Part shown: piece by piece, positions 48,403 through 60,754 of the stretch
How the letters are laid out: each line of letters starts with the position of its first letter
How positions within the stretch are numbered: position 1 is the first letter of the stretch
Translations under genes and position numbers: made by a program
From: Coniella vitis
Taxonomy: Eukaryota > Ascomycota > Sordariomycetes > Diaporthales > Schizoparmaceae
Assembly (NCBI GenBank): GCA_011317545.1
Contig: WUJK01000002.1
Location: 124,001 to 188,000 of the forward strand
DNA length: 64,000 nt
Direction of reading: 5' to 3'
The notes under the pieces: model-generated
What the model saw: the letters and a program-made list of their open reading frames with translations, nothing else
Told to the model about the DNA's origin: nothing
Database searches by the model: none

Positions 48403-50366
48403 ATGGGCGAACACATCAACGGCGAGCAAATCGTCCATGAGGCGGAAATTGCGATTGTGGGCGGCGGCCCCGTGGGCATGCTGACGGCGCTGCACCTCAG
48501 TCGGTTCGGCACGCCTTGCTTGCTGGCGGAGCGCAATGTTGAGACGACGCGCTGGCCCAAGATGGACTGGACCAATCCGCGCAGCATGGAGCTTTTCCGC
48601 ATGATGGGTGTGGTGGATGAGTATCGCAACCTGGAAGGCGCCGTTGGCCCTGATTTTCAGATGGACAGCATCTTCTATTACTCGTGCAACCCCGGCTCCC
48701 AGCCGATTACTCGTTGGGTATGTTTTCTTTACTTCTGTGCTGGAGTGGGAACAGTGGTCCTGCCGAGAAAGACGAGCTCGCTGACGCGGTGGTTTGCTAG
48801 AATTTGCCATCAACGAACCAGACAAGGGCAAAGATTGCGGCAAAGAACGACGGAACCCAGCCAGCCGAGCCGGGGCAGAGATGTTCGCAGATCGTCCTGG
48901 AGGCTTGGCTGAAGTCCAAGTGCCTTGCGTCACCACTGATTGATGGCCATTTTGGCTGGAAGTATGTCTCGCATACTGAGAGCCCAACAGGGGTCGAGTC
49001 AGTCTTTGTAGATGGCGAAGGCCAGGAGCATGTTGTTCGCAGCAAGTATCTGGTCGGCGCCGATGGTGGCAGCAGTCGGGTGCGCAGAAACGCCGGCATC
49101 AAGATGCTCGGCGCGCCCATGTGAGTTTCCTCCCTTCCCAGAAGCGGCAGATCCAATGCTAATGTCAAAAGCCCTGTTCGCCTGTTTCTTGTTCACTTTC
49201 GATCCAAGGAGCTGGCCGAGCGCCGACCCTTTGGCAGGTTTTGGCACATGTTCTCACCGGCGCACGGCTACCTGATCGACCAAGAAGAAGGCGACATCTT
49301 CACTGCACACATGGGTGTGGATGAGAACCAGGACATCAAGGACATTGACCCCCGCGAATGGGTGTATCGGGTTCTCGGTGGAGTTGGCGAGCCCTATCGA
49401 TTCAGGATTGACGAAATCCAAGTGACCAGCACGTGGCGCATCAACTTCGCCATCGCAGAGAAATATGTCTCGACGGGTGGTCGGGTCGTCCTCGGCGGCG
49501 ATGCGTGCCACCGCAACCCACCACACGGCGGCTACGGCATGAACAGCGGCGTCGAGGATGCCCTGCACATCGCCTGGCGCCTGGCGGCCCTGGCAAAGGG
49601 CTACGGCGGGCCGCATCTTCTGCAGTCCTACGACAGCGAGCAGCGGCCGGTCATGCTACGACGGCTGGAGCGCTGCTTCCAACACTTCAAGGTGCCTGCT
49701 CCATTCCAAAAAGCTTTCCTCGACCACGGCGCGGGGATGGGTGCCAACGACGATGTCGGGCGCAGCGTGCGCGCCTCTATCAAAGCGCATTTGGATGCCA
49801 TCGGCTCTGAGGTCCTCGACTACGGCATCGAGCTCGATTCGCGCTACAAATCCTCCGTCATTCATCGAACCGCGGCCGACGGTTTTGAGCCGGCATGGGA
49901 CAACAAGTCGTATACGCCGTCCACATTCCCAGGATCGCGGGTGCCACATGTCTTCCTGAAGAACAAGAAGACAAGCACTCTGGATACGCTTGGCACGCAG
50001 TGGACGCTGGTAGCCTTCACCAGTTCGGGTCCCGAAGAGGATTCCCATGCCGTCTGGACCCAGACCAAGACATTTGTCGCTACTGCTACGGAACAGGGCG
50101 TGCCGGTGGAGAGCGTGTTGCTGGTGGACGAAGACCGCGCCCGAGGTATCTGGGGCGCTGACTTTGTGCTCGTCAGGGCTGATGCCCACGTGGCTTGGCG
50201 AGGGGCTCGGATTCCAGACACAAAGGAAGAAATCAGAAAGATATTGAGGGTTGTTACTGGCTGGGAGATCTGTGAGGGTTACGTGCAAAAGGATATCACG
50301 AGCGATCTGGAGCTTCTACAAGGGGAATTTCCAGAGACTGGCGCCGTTGGAGTTGGAGAAGGATGA
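48403..50366 (+). CDS. FAD monooxygenase, phenol 2-hydroxylase/TfdB-like
   Basis: Three exons, 48403-48717, 48801-49120 and 49172-50366, give 609 aa. Frame junctions are PITRW to NLPSTNQTRAKI and GAP-I to PVRLFLVHFRSKEL. Motifs: VGGGPVGMLTALHLSRFG (FAD GxGxxG), VGADGGSSRVR (DG motif) and GGDACHRNPPHGGYGMNSG (GD motif; TfdB-type enzymes have GDA-HRHPPTNGLGSN). The last about 170 residues (from TPSTFPGSRVPHVFL) match the thioredoxin-like C-terminal domain of phenol hydroxylases. It uses NADPH and O2 to hydroxylate phenolic substrates; fungal cluster members also perform ring contraction or Baeyer-Villiger-like steps. Convergent with the FSH1 hydrolase, 245 nt apart. The start is the first ATG after a stop. 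Confidence 0.92.
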
Positions 50367-50611
50367 AAAGGCCGGTCAATATTGCGATGAGGCAGTGTAA
50401 AATGATGCGCGTATATACATTAAGTTATATCCATGTTGAAGAAACATTTGGACTTCTGAGTGTAGAGCCAAAGAAACCCCTAAACGAAAGAAATTCGGAA
50501 AGGGCCTCAGGAAGGTGATATGAAGGAGTTTGATTCATTATTTCACATTTGCTCATAAAACTCTATTCTAATCCGTTTATATCGTATATCCGCTCCATAT
50601 GCGTCGTTGAA

Positions 50612-51409
50612 TTAATATACACCTGCTGCCCTTGCTAGTGCTCGAATATGGTTCGATACAAAAGCGACGTCTTTGGCTTTCAGCGGCACTCGATGGTCAC
50701 CATCCCATTCGACCAGTGTTCTGGTACCAGGTGCACAGAACTCCTCGTACAGTTGACGGTGGAGAGCCCGGCCTTTGTCTCGTAGCCCATGTACGTGAAG
50801 CGTCGGAATATGAAGGACATTCTCGCCCGCATGGGCCACCCTTGACAAGTCGTCGGCCGTGGACAGGTGTGCGGCGTCCAGTAGGCTATCGTTGGCCCCG
50901 AGGCAGGGTTCGAGAGAAAAGAGGGGTGCCCGCCCTGCCATCAAGACACCGAAGAGGAAACGATGAGTGGAAGATGGGTTGCCCTGCCCCTCACGGAGCT
51001 GTTGACGGTAGAGTAAGCTAGCCGCGACTTTGGCACCTTGACTGAACCCAAGTATCGCAACCCATTCACCAGTGGCTCCACGGGCATCGTCTTGTCGCAT
51101 GGCGTCATTCAAGGCCTTGTCAAGCTCGTTGACCACGATCTCATGTTGAATATACGGTTGCTCAGGTTGCCAGCGCAGCCACCGCTTAAACGGCCCCCAT
51201 TCTTGATACACAGAGAGGACATCTGACCCAGCCAACGATTCGAACGGTGCTTCGGCAAACACCAAGCGGAATTCGTCCTTTAGCTCAGCAACGAGTTTGC
51301 GGCACTGCGCGCGAAATATGCGGGAGTTGGTTCCACCACCATGGAGGCACAGAATGCGCGGCAGATAGAGGTCAAACGATGATTCTGTCACTGCGCTGAT
51401 TCGAGTCAT
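50612..51409 (-). CDS. FSH1-family serine hydrolase (CitA/LovG-like)
   Basis: Single exon, 265 aa (PF03959). ILCLHGGGTNSRIFRAQCRK opens the fold; the nucleophile is in ILGFSQGAKVA, the Asp in HVHGLRDKG and the His in WDGDHRVP, so the triad is complete. Fungal FSH1 enzymes next to polyketide synthases act as stand-alone thioesterases that release or edit the chain; CitA in citrinin biosynthesis and LovG in lovastatin biosynthesis are known cases. CitA works beside an NR-PKS that ends in a reductase, the same arrangement as here. It is divergent from the NR-PKS across 0.86 kb, which suggests shared control. Cytosolic; no signal peptide. Confidence 0.92.
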   Translation of the reverse strand: MTRISAVTESSFDLYLPRILCLHGGGTNSRIFRAQCRKLVAELKDEFRLVFAEAPFESLAGSDVLSVYQEWGPFKRWLRWQPEQPYIQHEIVVNELDKALNDAMRQDDARGATGEWVAILGFSQGAKVAASLLYRQQLREGQGNPSSTHRFLFGVLMAGRAPLFSLEPCLGANDSLLDAAHLSTADDLSRVAHAGENVLHIPTLHVHGLRDKGRALHRQLYEEFCAPGTRTLVEWDGDHRVPLKAKDVAFVSNHIRALARAAGVY

Positions 51410-52271
51410 GTTGAAGGACTGTGGAAAGAGAGCGAGATGAGTGAGCAGGAATCAAGACGAGCAACCCCAGCGCCGGCGAGGCACGCATATTAGTCAAAGT
51501 TGGCATTACGATGATAACTACAATGATAACTTGAACCGCACGATGTATCGATCACCTGCTGGCAGCCCTCCGCTTCACAGCCTCATGAACAACAAGCTGA
51601 TAGCGGATGGAACACCAAGTCGATATACTGTCTAGGATGCCATGACTGTGTGTTTGAGACTGCGCACGAACGGAAGGAATATGGCAAGGTTTCATTATCT
51701 GGTGGCGCAGGGCTGCATAGGATTATATGCTCCGAAATATGTGCCGGACAGGTTAAACCCATGGATTACGCAAAATGGCTGCCCCACGAGCTGCTTGCTT
51801 CCATTCCTTCTGGCTCAATTCACGAATCACCGTAGCAGAAATAATACTGATGCGCCGTATCCACAAGCGACAGCCGCCAGCGTCTTATCACGCAGGAATC
51901 AACCGCTTGTACATTGTATGGATGTCTCGGAGGGATAAGCACAACCTGCATAGAGACATCGTCCATGGGCGCTCATGGTCTGGCAAATAGAAACCACTGA
52001 GTGAGAAATACCTACGTGTCGCAATTCGTCATGTGTCTTCTAGTTTATTGAGCCTATAACGTGCCTAGTGTATCGCACGCCGTGCCGAAATCCACAGAGA
52101 TTGACGAATCTCGTGGGAAACTTTCCGTAAATGTTCGCCAAAGCCTTTGGTGGCTTGGTAAATAACTTCTCAACGTTGTCCGGTTCCTACTTAATGCTGG
52201 AGGGAGGTCTGTACCACCACGGTTCAGAAACTCAACAAGCAACCTCACCGTAGCTACTCAACGTAGCTAAA
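51410..52271. promoter_or_regulatory. Divergent promoter region, FSH1 hydrolase / NR-PKS
   Basis: 862 nt between the two starts with no supported gene. It must hold both promoters. I saw no certain binding site for the Zn2Cys6 regulator; one TCG(N5)CG half-match lies near 52.07 kb but does not complete the AflR consensus. Confidence 0.5.
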
Positions 52272-55200
52272 ATGACGTCCTCCTTGCCTCCCTCGCCACC
52301 GGCACAAAGAGTCTTAGTCTTTGGTTCTCAGGCCTTAGCTATTGACTCAAAGTTCTTCCAGAAGTTCAGCGCACAATTGCGCCAAGACAACTACCGCTGG
52401 ATTCTGGATACTGTTTCTTCACTTGCAGACATCTGGTCTGATGTCGTCAAAAGCAACCCAAAGCTTGAAGGAGCAGATGGAGAGAAACACCTGAAGGAGC
52501 TGGACAACGCTCTACGGACTGGCAGCATATCTGAGTCCTTGTTTCCGCTTCCAAATGTCATCCTCTCACCATTGACTATCATTATCCATCTGGTGCAGTA
52601 TTCAGCTTTGTTAAAAGCCTGGCTCCCAAACCTTGCCGACAGCGACGAAATACCGATATCTACAACAAGCAGCACCGAGGTTTTGGGACTATGTACTGGA
52701 ATGCTGAGCGCATTTGCTGTAGGCTGCGCATCAAGCCTCGCAGAGTTACAGCAGCATGGAATAGTCGCAATGAGGCTGAGCATGCTCATCGGCGCTCTGG
52801 TCGATGCTGAGGAAGCCTCACCGCCGTCCGATGGTCCAGCAGTTTCTTTTTCGGTGTCTTGGACCGGTGCAGAGTCCAGCGACAGTGTGAATGCGGTACT
52901 GAAGGAATTCCCAGAGGTGAGAAGACACTCCACCAACCGACCCCTTCGTCATACATGCACTAATTCAAGGATAAAGGCATACATTTCCATCTTTGCGGAC
53001 GAGAAAAGATCTACAGTGACGGCATCAAGAATAATCGCACCCGCCTTAGTTCAACAGCTCAAAGAGGCGAGTGTGCACGTCGTTGACCTTTCTCTATCTG
53101 GACGGTTCCACTGGTCTGGACACCAGGATGATGCTGAGCGCTTGATCCAATTCTGTGACCAAGATCCCAAATTTCAGTTCCCAGACGCATCGAGATTGGT
53201 CTTCTCAAGTAGACTGGGAGCTCAAGGTCGTCCCCTTCCCCTTGGCAGCCTACATGGCATCGCGCTGCAGGAGATACTCTTGAAGCCAGCAAAATGGGTC
53301 GAGACTTTTGGCATCCTAAACACCTCACAGTTTACTACTGCTGACTCCAAAATCATCTGCTTTGGCACGGAACGTTGCGTACCGCCGACAGTTGCAAGGA
53401 AGTTGGGGTCAAGAGTGGTACAAGTCTCTGACATCGACTTATCGAACTCTGAGATTCCCAGCACACTTCTTGGTAAGTCTACGTTCTCTCTAATCCAATT
53501 TCAGGTGTTCGTGCCGAATGGACGGCATTTTGTCAACTCGAAAGGAGACTGACCATTGCGCTTCACAGGCTCGGCTTCATCAGGCCCGCCATCTTTCGCA
53601 CATCTACCCGATGAGCGAATCGCGGTTATTGGCATGTCCGGACATCTACCAGGTGCCAAGGACTTGGACGATTTCTGGCACGTCTTAGCGAGCGGCAAGT
53701 CCCAGCACGTGGAGGTTCCAACTGATCGTTTCAAGATGGAAACGCCGTGGAGGGCAGCCGAACCCGGCCGCAAGTGGTACGGCAACTTTATCCAAGATCA
53801 TGATGCATTTGATCACAAGTTCTTCAAAAAGAGCCCTCGCGAGATGGCTTCCACAGACCCTCAACATCGCGTCATATTACAATGCGCCTATCAGGCAGTC
53901 GAGCAGGCCGGCTATTTCGGGGCCCGGGACGTCGACACGCACATTGGCTGCTATATGGGTGTCGGAAACGACGAATACGACCGCAATGTTGCATGTCATC
54001 CAGCGACCGCGTACTCGGCGACCGGGAACCTAAGAAGCTTTATTGCGGGCAAGATCAGCCATTACTTCGGCTGGACTGGTCCCAGCTTAACAATCGACAC
54101 GGCCTGTTCTTCTTCCGCGGTGGCTATTCACTATGCTTGCCGCGCAATTCTCCACGGCGAGTGCACCACTGCCCTTGCTGGGGGTGTCAACGTGATGACC
54201 CATCCGGAGTGGTTCCAAAACCTGGCTGGAGCTTCGTTTCTGAGCCCTACTGGACAGTGCAAGCCCTTTGATGCAAAGGGCGATGGCTATTGCCGTGGAG
54301 AGGCCGCTGGAACTGTATACCTGAAGAAACTCTCGGCTGCTATTGCCGATGGCGACCAGATATTCGGTGTGATCGCAAGCACGCGTGTCTACCAAAATCA
54401 GAACTGTACCGCCATCACAGTACCCAACGCTCGGTCGCTCTCCGATCTTTTCACGGATGCGCTCAAGCAAGCCAGACTTGAGCCCGAGATGATTTCTGTG
54501 GTCGAAGCTCACGGCACGGGAACAGCGGTCGGCGATCCTGCCGAATACGATGCTATTCGCAACGTCATGGGTGGATCTGTTCGTTCAGACACACTCTACC
54601 TGTCGTCAGTCAAGGGCCATGTTGGACACACGGAGTTCGCGTCAGGAGTGGTATCTCTACTGAAAATACTGCTCATGATTAATAAGGGCTCTATCCCTCC
54701 TCAGGCGAGCCATACTACCATCAACCCTTCGCTCAAGGCTGTTCCAGAAGACAGGATTGAGATTGCAACACATTCAAGGCCTTGGTCGGCACAATTTCGA
54801 GCAGCCCTCATCAACAACTATGGCGCCTCGGGTTCTAACGCCTCGATGGTTATCACCCAAGGGCCTGAGACCAGCTCTCAGCAGCCCATGGCGGTGACGA
54901 ACACAGAGCAGAGCCAGCCATTCTGGTTCTGCGGCAATGACGAGAACAGCATCCGCTCCTACGTCAGCAGATTCAGGCGATTCTTGCAGAGCAGTTCATC
55001 CAAGGAGGGAGGCTTGAGTAACTTATCCTTTCAGGTGTCTCGGCAGTCGAACCGTTCTCTCCCATATGCTCTAGTATGCAGTGCCAAGTCCTCTGGTGAC
55101 TTGGAACAGAAACTGGCAGCCTTCGAGAAGGGTGATAGGAGTATTACGGTTGCTCAAGCCCCAGGCCCTCGTCCCGTTGTTCTCTGCTTCGGAGGCCAGA

Positions 55201-58200
55201 TTTCCACCTTCGTCGGTCTCGGCAAGGATATCTACGATGGTGTTGCGGTCCTCAGGGCCAACTTGGATCACTGTGATAGTGTCGCTCGTTCTCTGGGTCT
55301 CGACAGCATTTTCCCAGACATATTCCAGAGATCGCCTATTGAAGACGTTGTTAAGCTTCAAGTCGCTCTATTCGCAACGCAGTATTCATGTGCCAAATCA
55401 TGGGTTGATTGCGGCCTCAAGGTTGCAGCTGTCGTTGGGCACAGCTTTGGCGAGCTCTCAGCTCTTTGTATCTCCGGGGTCCTCGACCTTGAAGATGCGA
55501 TCAAGCTCGTTTCCGGCAGAGCGCTCCTTATCAAGAACAACTGGGGCACAGATCCAGGGTCCATGTTGGCTGTGGAGGCAGAATTCTCGGCTGTAAACGC
55601 CCTGATCACCAAGTCAAGATCAGCATTGGCTGGCAAGCCGGGTCTGTCGATTGCTTGCTTCAATGGCCCTACGACATTCACTCTAGCTGGTCCCACGGAA
55701 GCAGTGGATCTAACTGCAGACCTTGCCAAGAGCGATCCTATATTTTCTGGGATCAAGGTCAAGAAGCTGAACGTGACGAACGCATACCACTCCACATTGG
55801 TTGACCCTCTGTTGAATGGCCTCGATGAGCTGGGACGCGGTGTTACATTCCACCAACCAACCGTTCGATTGGAAACAGCCACCGAGTTCAGGGCCGCAGA
55901 GCCACTGGACGCCAGTTTCCCGGCCAAGCACATGCGAAACCCTGTTTTCTTCAGCCACGCCGTGCAGCGGCTTGCCAAAGACTTCCCCGACGCAATATGG
56001 CTGGAGGCTGGGTCCAACTCCAGTGTCACCAACTTGGCCAGCCGTGCTCTTGGGAACCCGGCAGCTGCTCATTTCCAGCCCATGAACTTGACTAGCGAAG
56101 GATCATGGCATTTCCTCGTGGAGGCAACAGCAAAGCTCTGGAAGGAAGGCCTCAATGTGTCATTTTGGACACACCACGCGAAGCAGGCCTCAGCATATGC
56201 TCCGCTGATCCTCCCTCCTTACCAATTCGAGCGCTCAACCCATTGGCTAGACTTGACGCCGCCACCCATGTCCGAGACCCCAGTGGTGGAGGACGCTCGG
56301 CAGATCGAGGTTCCAAAGACTCTTACTACCTTCATTGGGTATCAGGATCAGCAGCGAAGCAAAGCGCGCTTCCGGGTCAATACCGCGATCGATAAGTTCC
56401 AAAAGCCCCTTCAGGCCAATTTTGTGGCCCAAGTTGCTGTTCTGGTACCTGGCATGCTTCAACTTCAGATCGCGCTCGATGCCCTGAAGAGCCTGAGACC
56501 CGATGTCTCGGAATCGAGTGTTCAACCGGAACTTCAAGGCATGACTTTCCACAACATCTTTGCCATAGACCCTTCTCAAGCTGTGTTTCTCGATGCAGAG
56601 TCTGCAGACGACGAGCGTCGCACTTGGGAATGGAGAATCAGCACAGACAATGTTGTCTTCACTTCTGGCGAAATTGTTTTCCACGCCGAAGACAGCAGTC
56701 AGCTCCAGGAAAGCTTCCAGAGTCTTGCCCGGCTCAGCGGTAGGAAGCGGTGCGTCCACCTCCTCGAGAGCAATGGCGTCGACGAAGTCTTGCAGGGTCG
56801 GAATATCTATCGCGCCTTCGAGCCAATTGTCGCGCTCAAAGACCCTTTCCGCCACGTAACCAAGATAGCTGGCACCGACAGTGAATCCGTGGGGCGAGTC
56901 ACCAAAGCCCCCGAAGTCGAGGCTTGGATCGACCCAGCGTTGACAGAGTGCTTCTGTCAGGTCGCAGGAATCTATGTCAACCTCATGACCAGCCCTGACA
57001 GTCTGTCCGAGCGAGGCATCTTCATCTGTGAGAAGATCGGGAAATGGATCCGCAACCCGAAACTGCAATCCGTTGCTTCTCAAAACCAGGATTGGGATAT
57101 CTTTGCTGTCCATCATCAGGAATCTGAGAGCAAGTACGTTAGCGATGTTTTTGCCTTTAATAGTCATGACGGGTCGCTGGTGGAGGCCATCCTCGGCATC
57201 TCGTATCAAAAGGTATCCCTGGACAGCTTCCGCAAAGTGGTAGCCCGCGCTGCTCAGTCCGTCGGCCATGCATCTCAGGTCCCCGAAGCAGTCGCACCGC
57301 CACAAGCCCCGGCCGTTACCACAGCAGCGCCGCTGGCCCTGAAAGAGCTGGAAAAGAAGCAGGGACCCAGAAAGACCCCCAAGCCAGCCGGGCCAGATTT
57401 CAAGGGAAAGACTCGTGAAATTGTGTGCAACTTGTCGGGTCTGGATCCGGAGGAAATTCAAGACGACTCCGATCTGGTCGAGATTGGAATTGATTCCCTC
57501 ATGGCAATGGAACTGGTCCGCGAGGTCGATGCTGCATTCAACATCACTCTTCAGAACGAGCAGCTTATGGATTTGACCGACTTCCACAGTCTTGTCTCCT
57601 GCATCAAGACTACTCTCGGTTTCGAGGATCAAGATGGGGCAAGCACCCCGAACACGGAATACTCCCTGGAGGATGACGCGGAGCCAACACTCAAAACCAA
57701 CAGTGTCGTTACAGCAGCCCACGAGGCGTATAACAGCGCTTCGTCCGTTGACAGCAACACTGTCCTCTCCCCCGCGACAGTCTTGGACGTCTTCGGCGAT
57801 ATCAAGTGGACGACTGACGACTTTATTGTGAAAGGCCAACTAGGCACCTACTATGACGAAGTCATGCCGAGGTCTACCGAGCTTACGATAGTCTACATTC
57901 TGGACGCTTTCGAAAACCTGGGTTGCAATATCCGCAGTGCCTCGCCTGGTCAACGGCTCGAACGAGTCCCATACCTGCCTAAACATGAGCGTTTCATGAA
58001 CTACATCATCTATCCCTTACTTGAAAAAGAGGCACGCCTCATTGATATCAATGGATCCGTGATAACACGAACAGCGGTTGCTCCCCCCACCAAATCAGCA
58101 GACATCCTGCTGGATGAACTTCTCCGTGACGAGCCTGTCCATAAGGCCGAGCACCAGCTCACAGGCTTGATCGGCCCCAAGTTTGCAGACTGTCTCTCTG

Positions 58201-60188
58201 GCAAGCAAGACGGTCTTCAGCTGATCTTTGGTGACCCCAAGGGCAGGGAGATTGTGACAGACATGTACGCCAACTCACCCTTGACTGGGATTTGGATTCA
58301 GCAACTCGCGTACTTTGTCGAGAAACTCCTTGAAAGGCTTCCCAAGGACGGCCAACCACTCCGTATTCTCGAGATGGGTGCGGGCACAGGTGGTACGACC
58401 AGCAGGATCGTGCCATTGTTAGCACGTCTGGGTGTTCCTGTCGAGTATACAATGACTGACCTTTCGAGCTCGTTGGTTGCGGCTGCCCGCAAACGATTCA
58501 AGCAGTACCCCTTTATGAAGTTCAGACCACTCGACATCGAAGCTCAGCCGGACGAGAGTCTCTTGCAAAGTCAGCACATCATCCTAGCAACTAATTGTGT
58601 GCATGCGACCCGAGACCTCAGGATCTCCCTGAAGAACATCAACAGGATCCTCAAACCCGAGGGCTTCTTGATGCTCTTGGAAATGACCGAACAAGCACCT
58701 TGGTGTGACTTCATATTTGGTCTGCTGGAGGGTTGGTGGCTGTTCGCGGATGACAGAGAATACGTCCTGGCGCCAGCCGAGTACTGGGAGCGGACCCTAC
58801 AGTCGGCCGGTTTCGGTCATGTTGACTGGACCGAGGGCCAGATGCCAGAGTCAAACATCCAGCGATTGATCATCGCTCATGCGTCAGGACCGAGATATCC
58901 TCGTGGTGTAAGGCCTCCTTCCCCACCTGAACCAGCACCCACCTTACCAGATGTCACAGATCGCAAGAAAGTGATCGACTCCTACATTGAAAAGTACACA
59001 GCGGGCTTTGACGCCCCAGCCGATTCCAGCACAATCGCGACCGGACAATCGCCATCAGGGAAATGCGTGCTTGTCACTGGCGCTACTGGCAGTCTAGGAG
59101 GGCATATCGTCGCCAACGTGGCACGGCTTCCCGACGTCCACACCGTCGTGTGCCTCAATCGTCTGAGCCAGTCCCCGGCTGAGGATCGCCAACGCAAATC
59201 GCTCGCCATGAGAGGCCTTCAGCTCGATGAGACCTCCCTTTCCAAGCTCAAGGTCATCGAGACGGACACCAGCAAGCCTATGCTTGGCCTCTCGACAGAG
59301 ACGTATAACGACCTGGTGAAAGTGGTCACACACGTTGTACACAGCGCCTGGCCCATGAGTCTGACTCGACCCGTCCGTATGTACGAATCACAGTTCAAGG
59401 TCTTCCGCAATATCATCGACTTTTCGAGAGAAATCACCAACCACCGACCCGCTCCCTTCAAACTTGGCTTTCAGTTTATTTCCTCCCTTGCCGTGGTCGC
59501 CAACTACCCCCTCTGGAAGGGGGAACCGCTCGTGCCGGAGGGCCCGACCAGCGTCGAGACAGTCCCGCAGGCTGGGTACGCTGATGCCAAGCTAGTCTGT
59601 GAGCATATTCTCGGCAAGACTTTGCATCAATACCCTGACCGCTTCCATTCCACTGTCGTGCGAATCGCCCAAATATCAGGATCCACTAACAACGGCTACT
59701 GGAATCCCACTGAATATATGCCGTTCCTGATCAAGTCATCACAGGTGCTCAAGGTCCTACCCAAGCTTGATGGCACCCTGTCCTGGTACCCCGTGGACCT
59801 CGTCGCCGCGACGCTGGGCGAGCTGCTGATGTCCGAGACCACGTCGGAACTTGTCTATCATATTGACAATCCTTCCAGACAGCCGTGGGACGAGATGATC
59901 ACATCGCTAGCGCATGCACTGGATCTCGGGTCAGACAAGATCGTGCCCTATCAGCAGTGGCTGGATCGGGTTCGGCGCTTCAGAGGTTCGGTAACCGACA
60001 ACCCAGCGCTTCAGCTTGAAGAGTTTTTCATTCACTACTTCATACCAATGTCTTGTGGTGGGTTGATATTGGACACGACCAAGACGAAGGTGCATTCGAA
60101 GACTCTGCAAGGGATTGGTCCAGTGAGCAGCGAACTCGTAGCAAAGTATATTGCTAGCTGGAAAGCGTCTGGGTTTTTGCATCCATAA
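52272..60188 (+). CDS. Non-reducing PKS, SAT-KS-AT-PT-ACP-CMeT-R
   Basis: Three exons, 52272-52916, 52977-53472 and 53569-60188, give 2586 aa. Intron 1 is 60 nt and in frame, but splicing joins KEFPE to AYISIFADEK as in other SAT domains. Domains by residue: SAT 1-370 (Cys in GLCTGM, His in GRFHW); KS about 390-810 (Cys in DTACSSS, about 560; EAHGTGT; VGHTE); AT about 925-1230 (GHSFGE, about 1004); PT about 1300-1600; ACP about 1650-1725 (IGIDSLMAM); C-methyltransferase about 1770-2140 (ILEMGAGTGG, about 1982); NADPH reductase about 2210-2560 (LVTGATGSLGG; GYADAK with Tyr/Lys). Architecture matches the CitS/TropA/SorB/azaphilone group, which release C-methylated aldehydes. In the PT domain the expected His is Asn (QANFVAQ, about 1331) and the expected Asp is Glu (LTECFCQVAG, about 1505). 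The SAT may accept acetyl or an HR-PKS chain. Confidence 0.95.
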
Positions 60189-60754
60189 TTGAGGTCGACA
60201 TGTAACATGTGAATGGATACACCTGTTCTGGAGATAAGAATACATTCTTAAAAAAGAGTTGTTAACCTCTGTCAAGTACGTGGTAGCATGAGATATAGAA
60301 CTTATATTTAAAGTAAACAACTTGTTGCTGTTTTGTCAAGCAAAGCTCTTCAATGGAATCGACTGCATATGAGATAGTTTAGTAGTTGGAATAGTTTTAG
60401 TGTTGTACGTGAACGACTCTCAAGACCACGCGACTGCTCACCTTTTGGACTTGGATAAATATAAGTAAGAGGATATGTCTATCGTAATAAATAACGCGAC
60501 CAAAGTTCATGAAAGGGAGCACTCTTTGAGAATAATTGGAAGTTTTAGGTTATATCCAACACCCACCTCCCCAATGACACTAGAAACCGATGTTCCTGAG
60601 TGCCCGTTTATCATCTAGGTCTCCAAGCTTAAGCGCTACTCTAAGCTGCTCTTACCTAGACCCAGGTTTGCAGGCCCAGGGAAGTTTGGAGTTCCCCGGG
60701 GTAAAGTACGAAAATCGGCCTACTCACAGAGTCGAGCACTAGGTTGAGCAAGGT
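60189..60754. other. Convergent 3' region of NR-PKS and iron oxygenase
   Basis: 566 nt without a gene; should hold both 3'-UTRs and terminators. Confidence 0.5.

Noticed and set aside
52917..52976. SAT domain read without its first intron
   Set aside because: The 20 extra residues interrupt the conserved FPE-AYISI junction and the segment has GTGAGA/AAAG splice ends.
56247..57839. 530-codon open frame on the minus strand inside the NR-PKS
   Set aside because: It lies antisense to conserved PT-ACP coding sequence and its translation has no family features; codon bias of the real exon leaves the opposite frame open.
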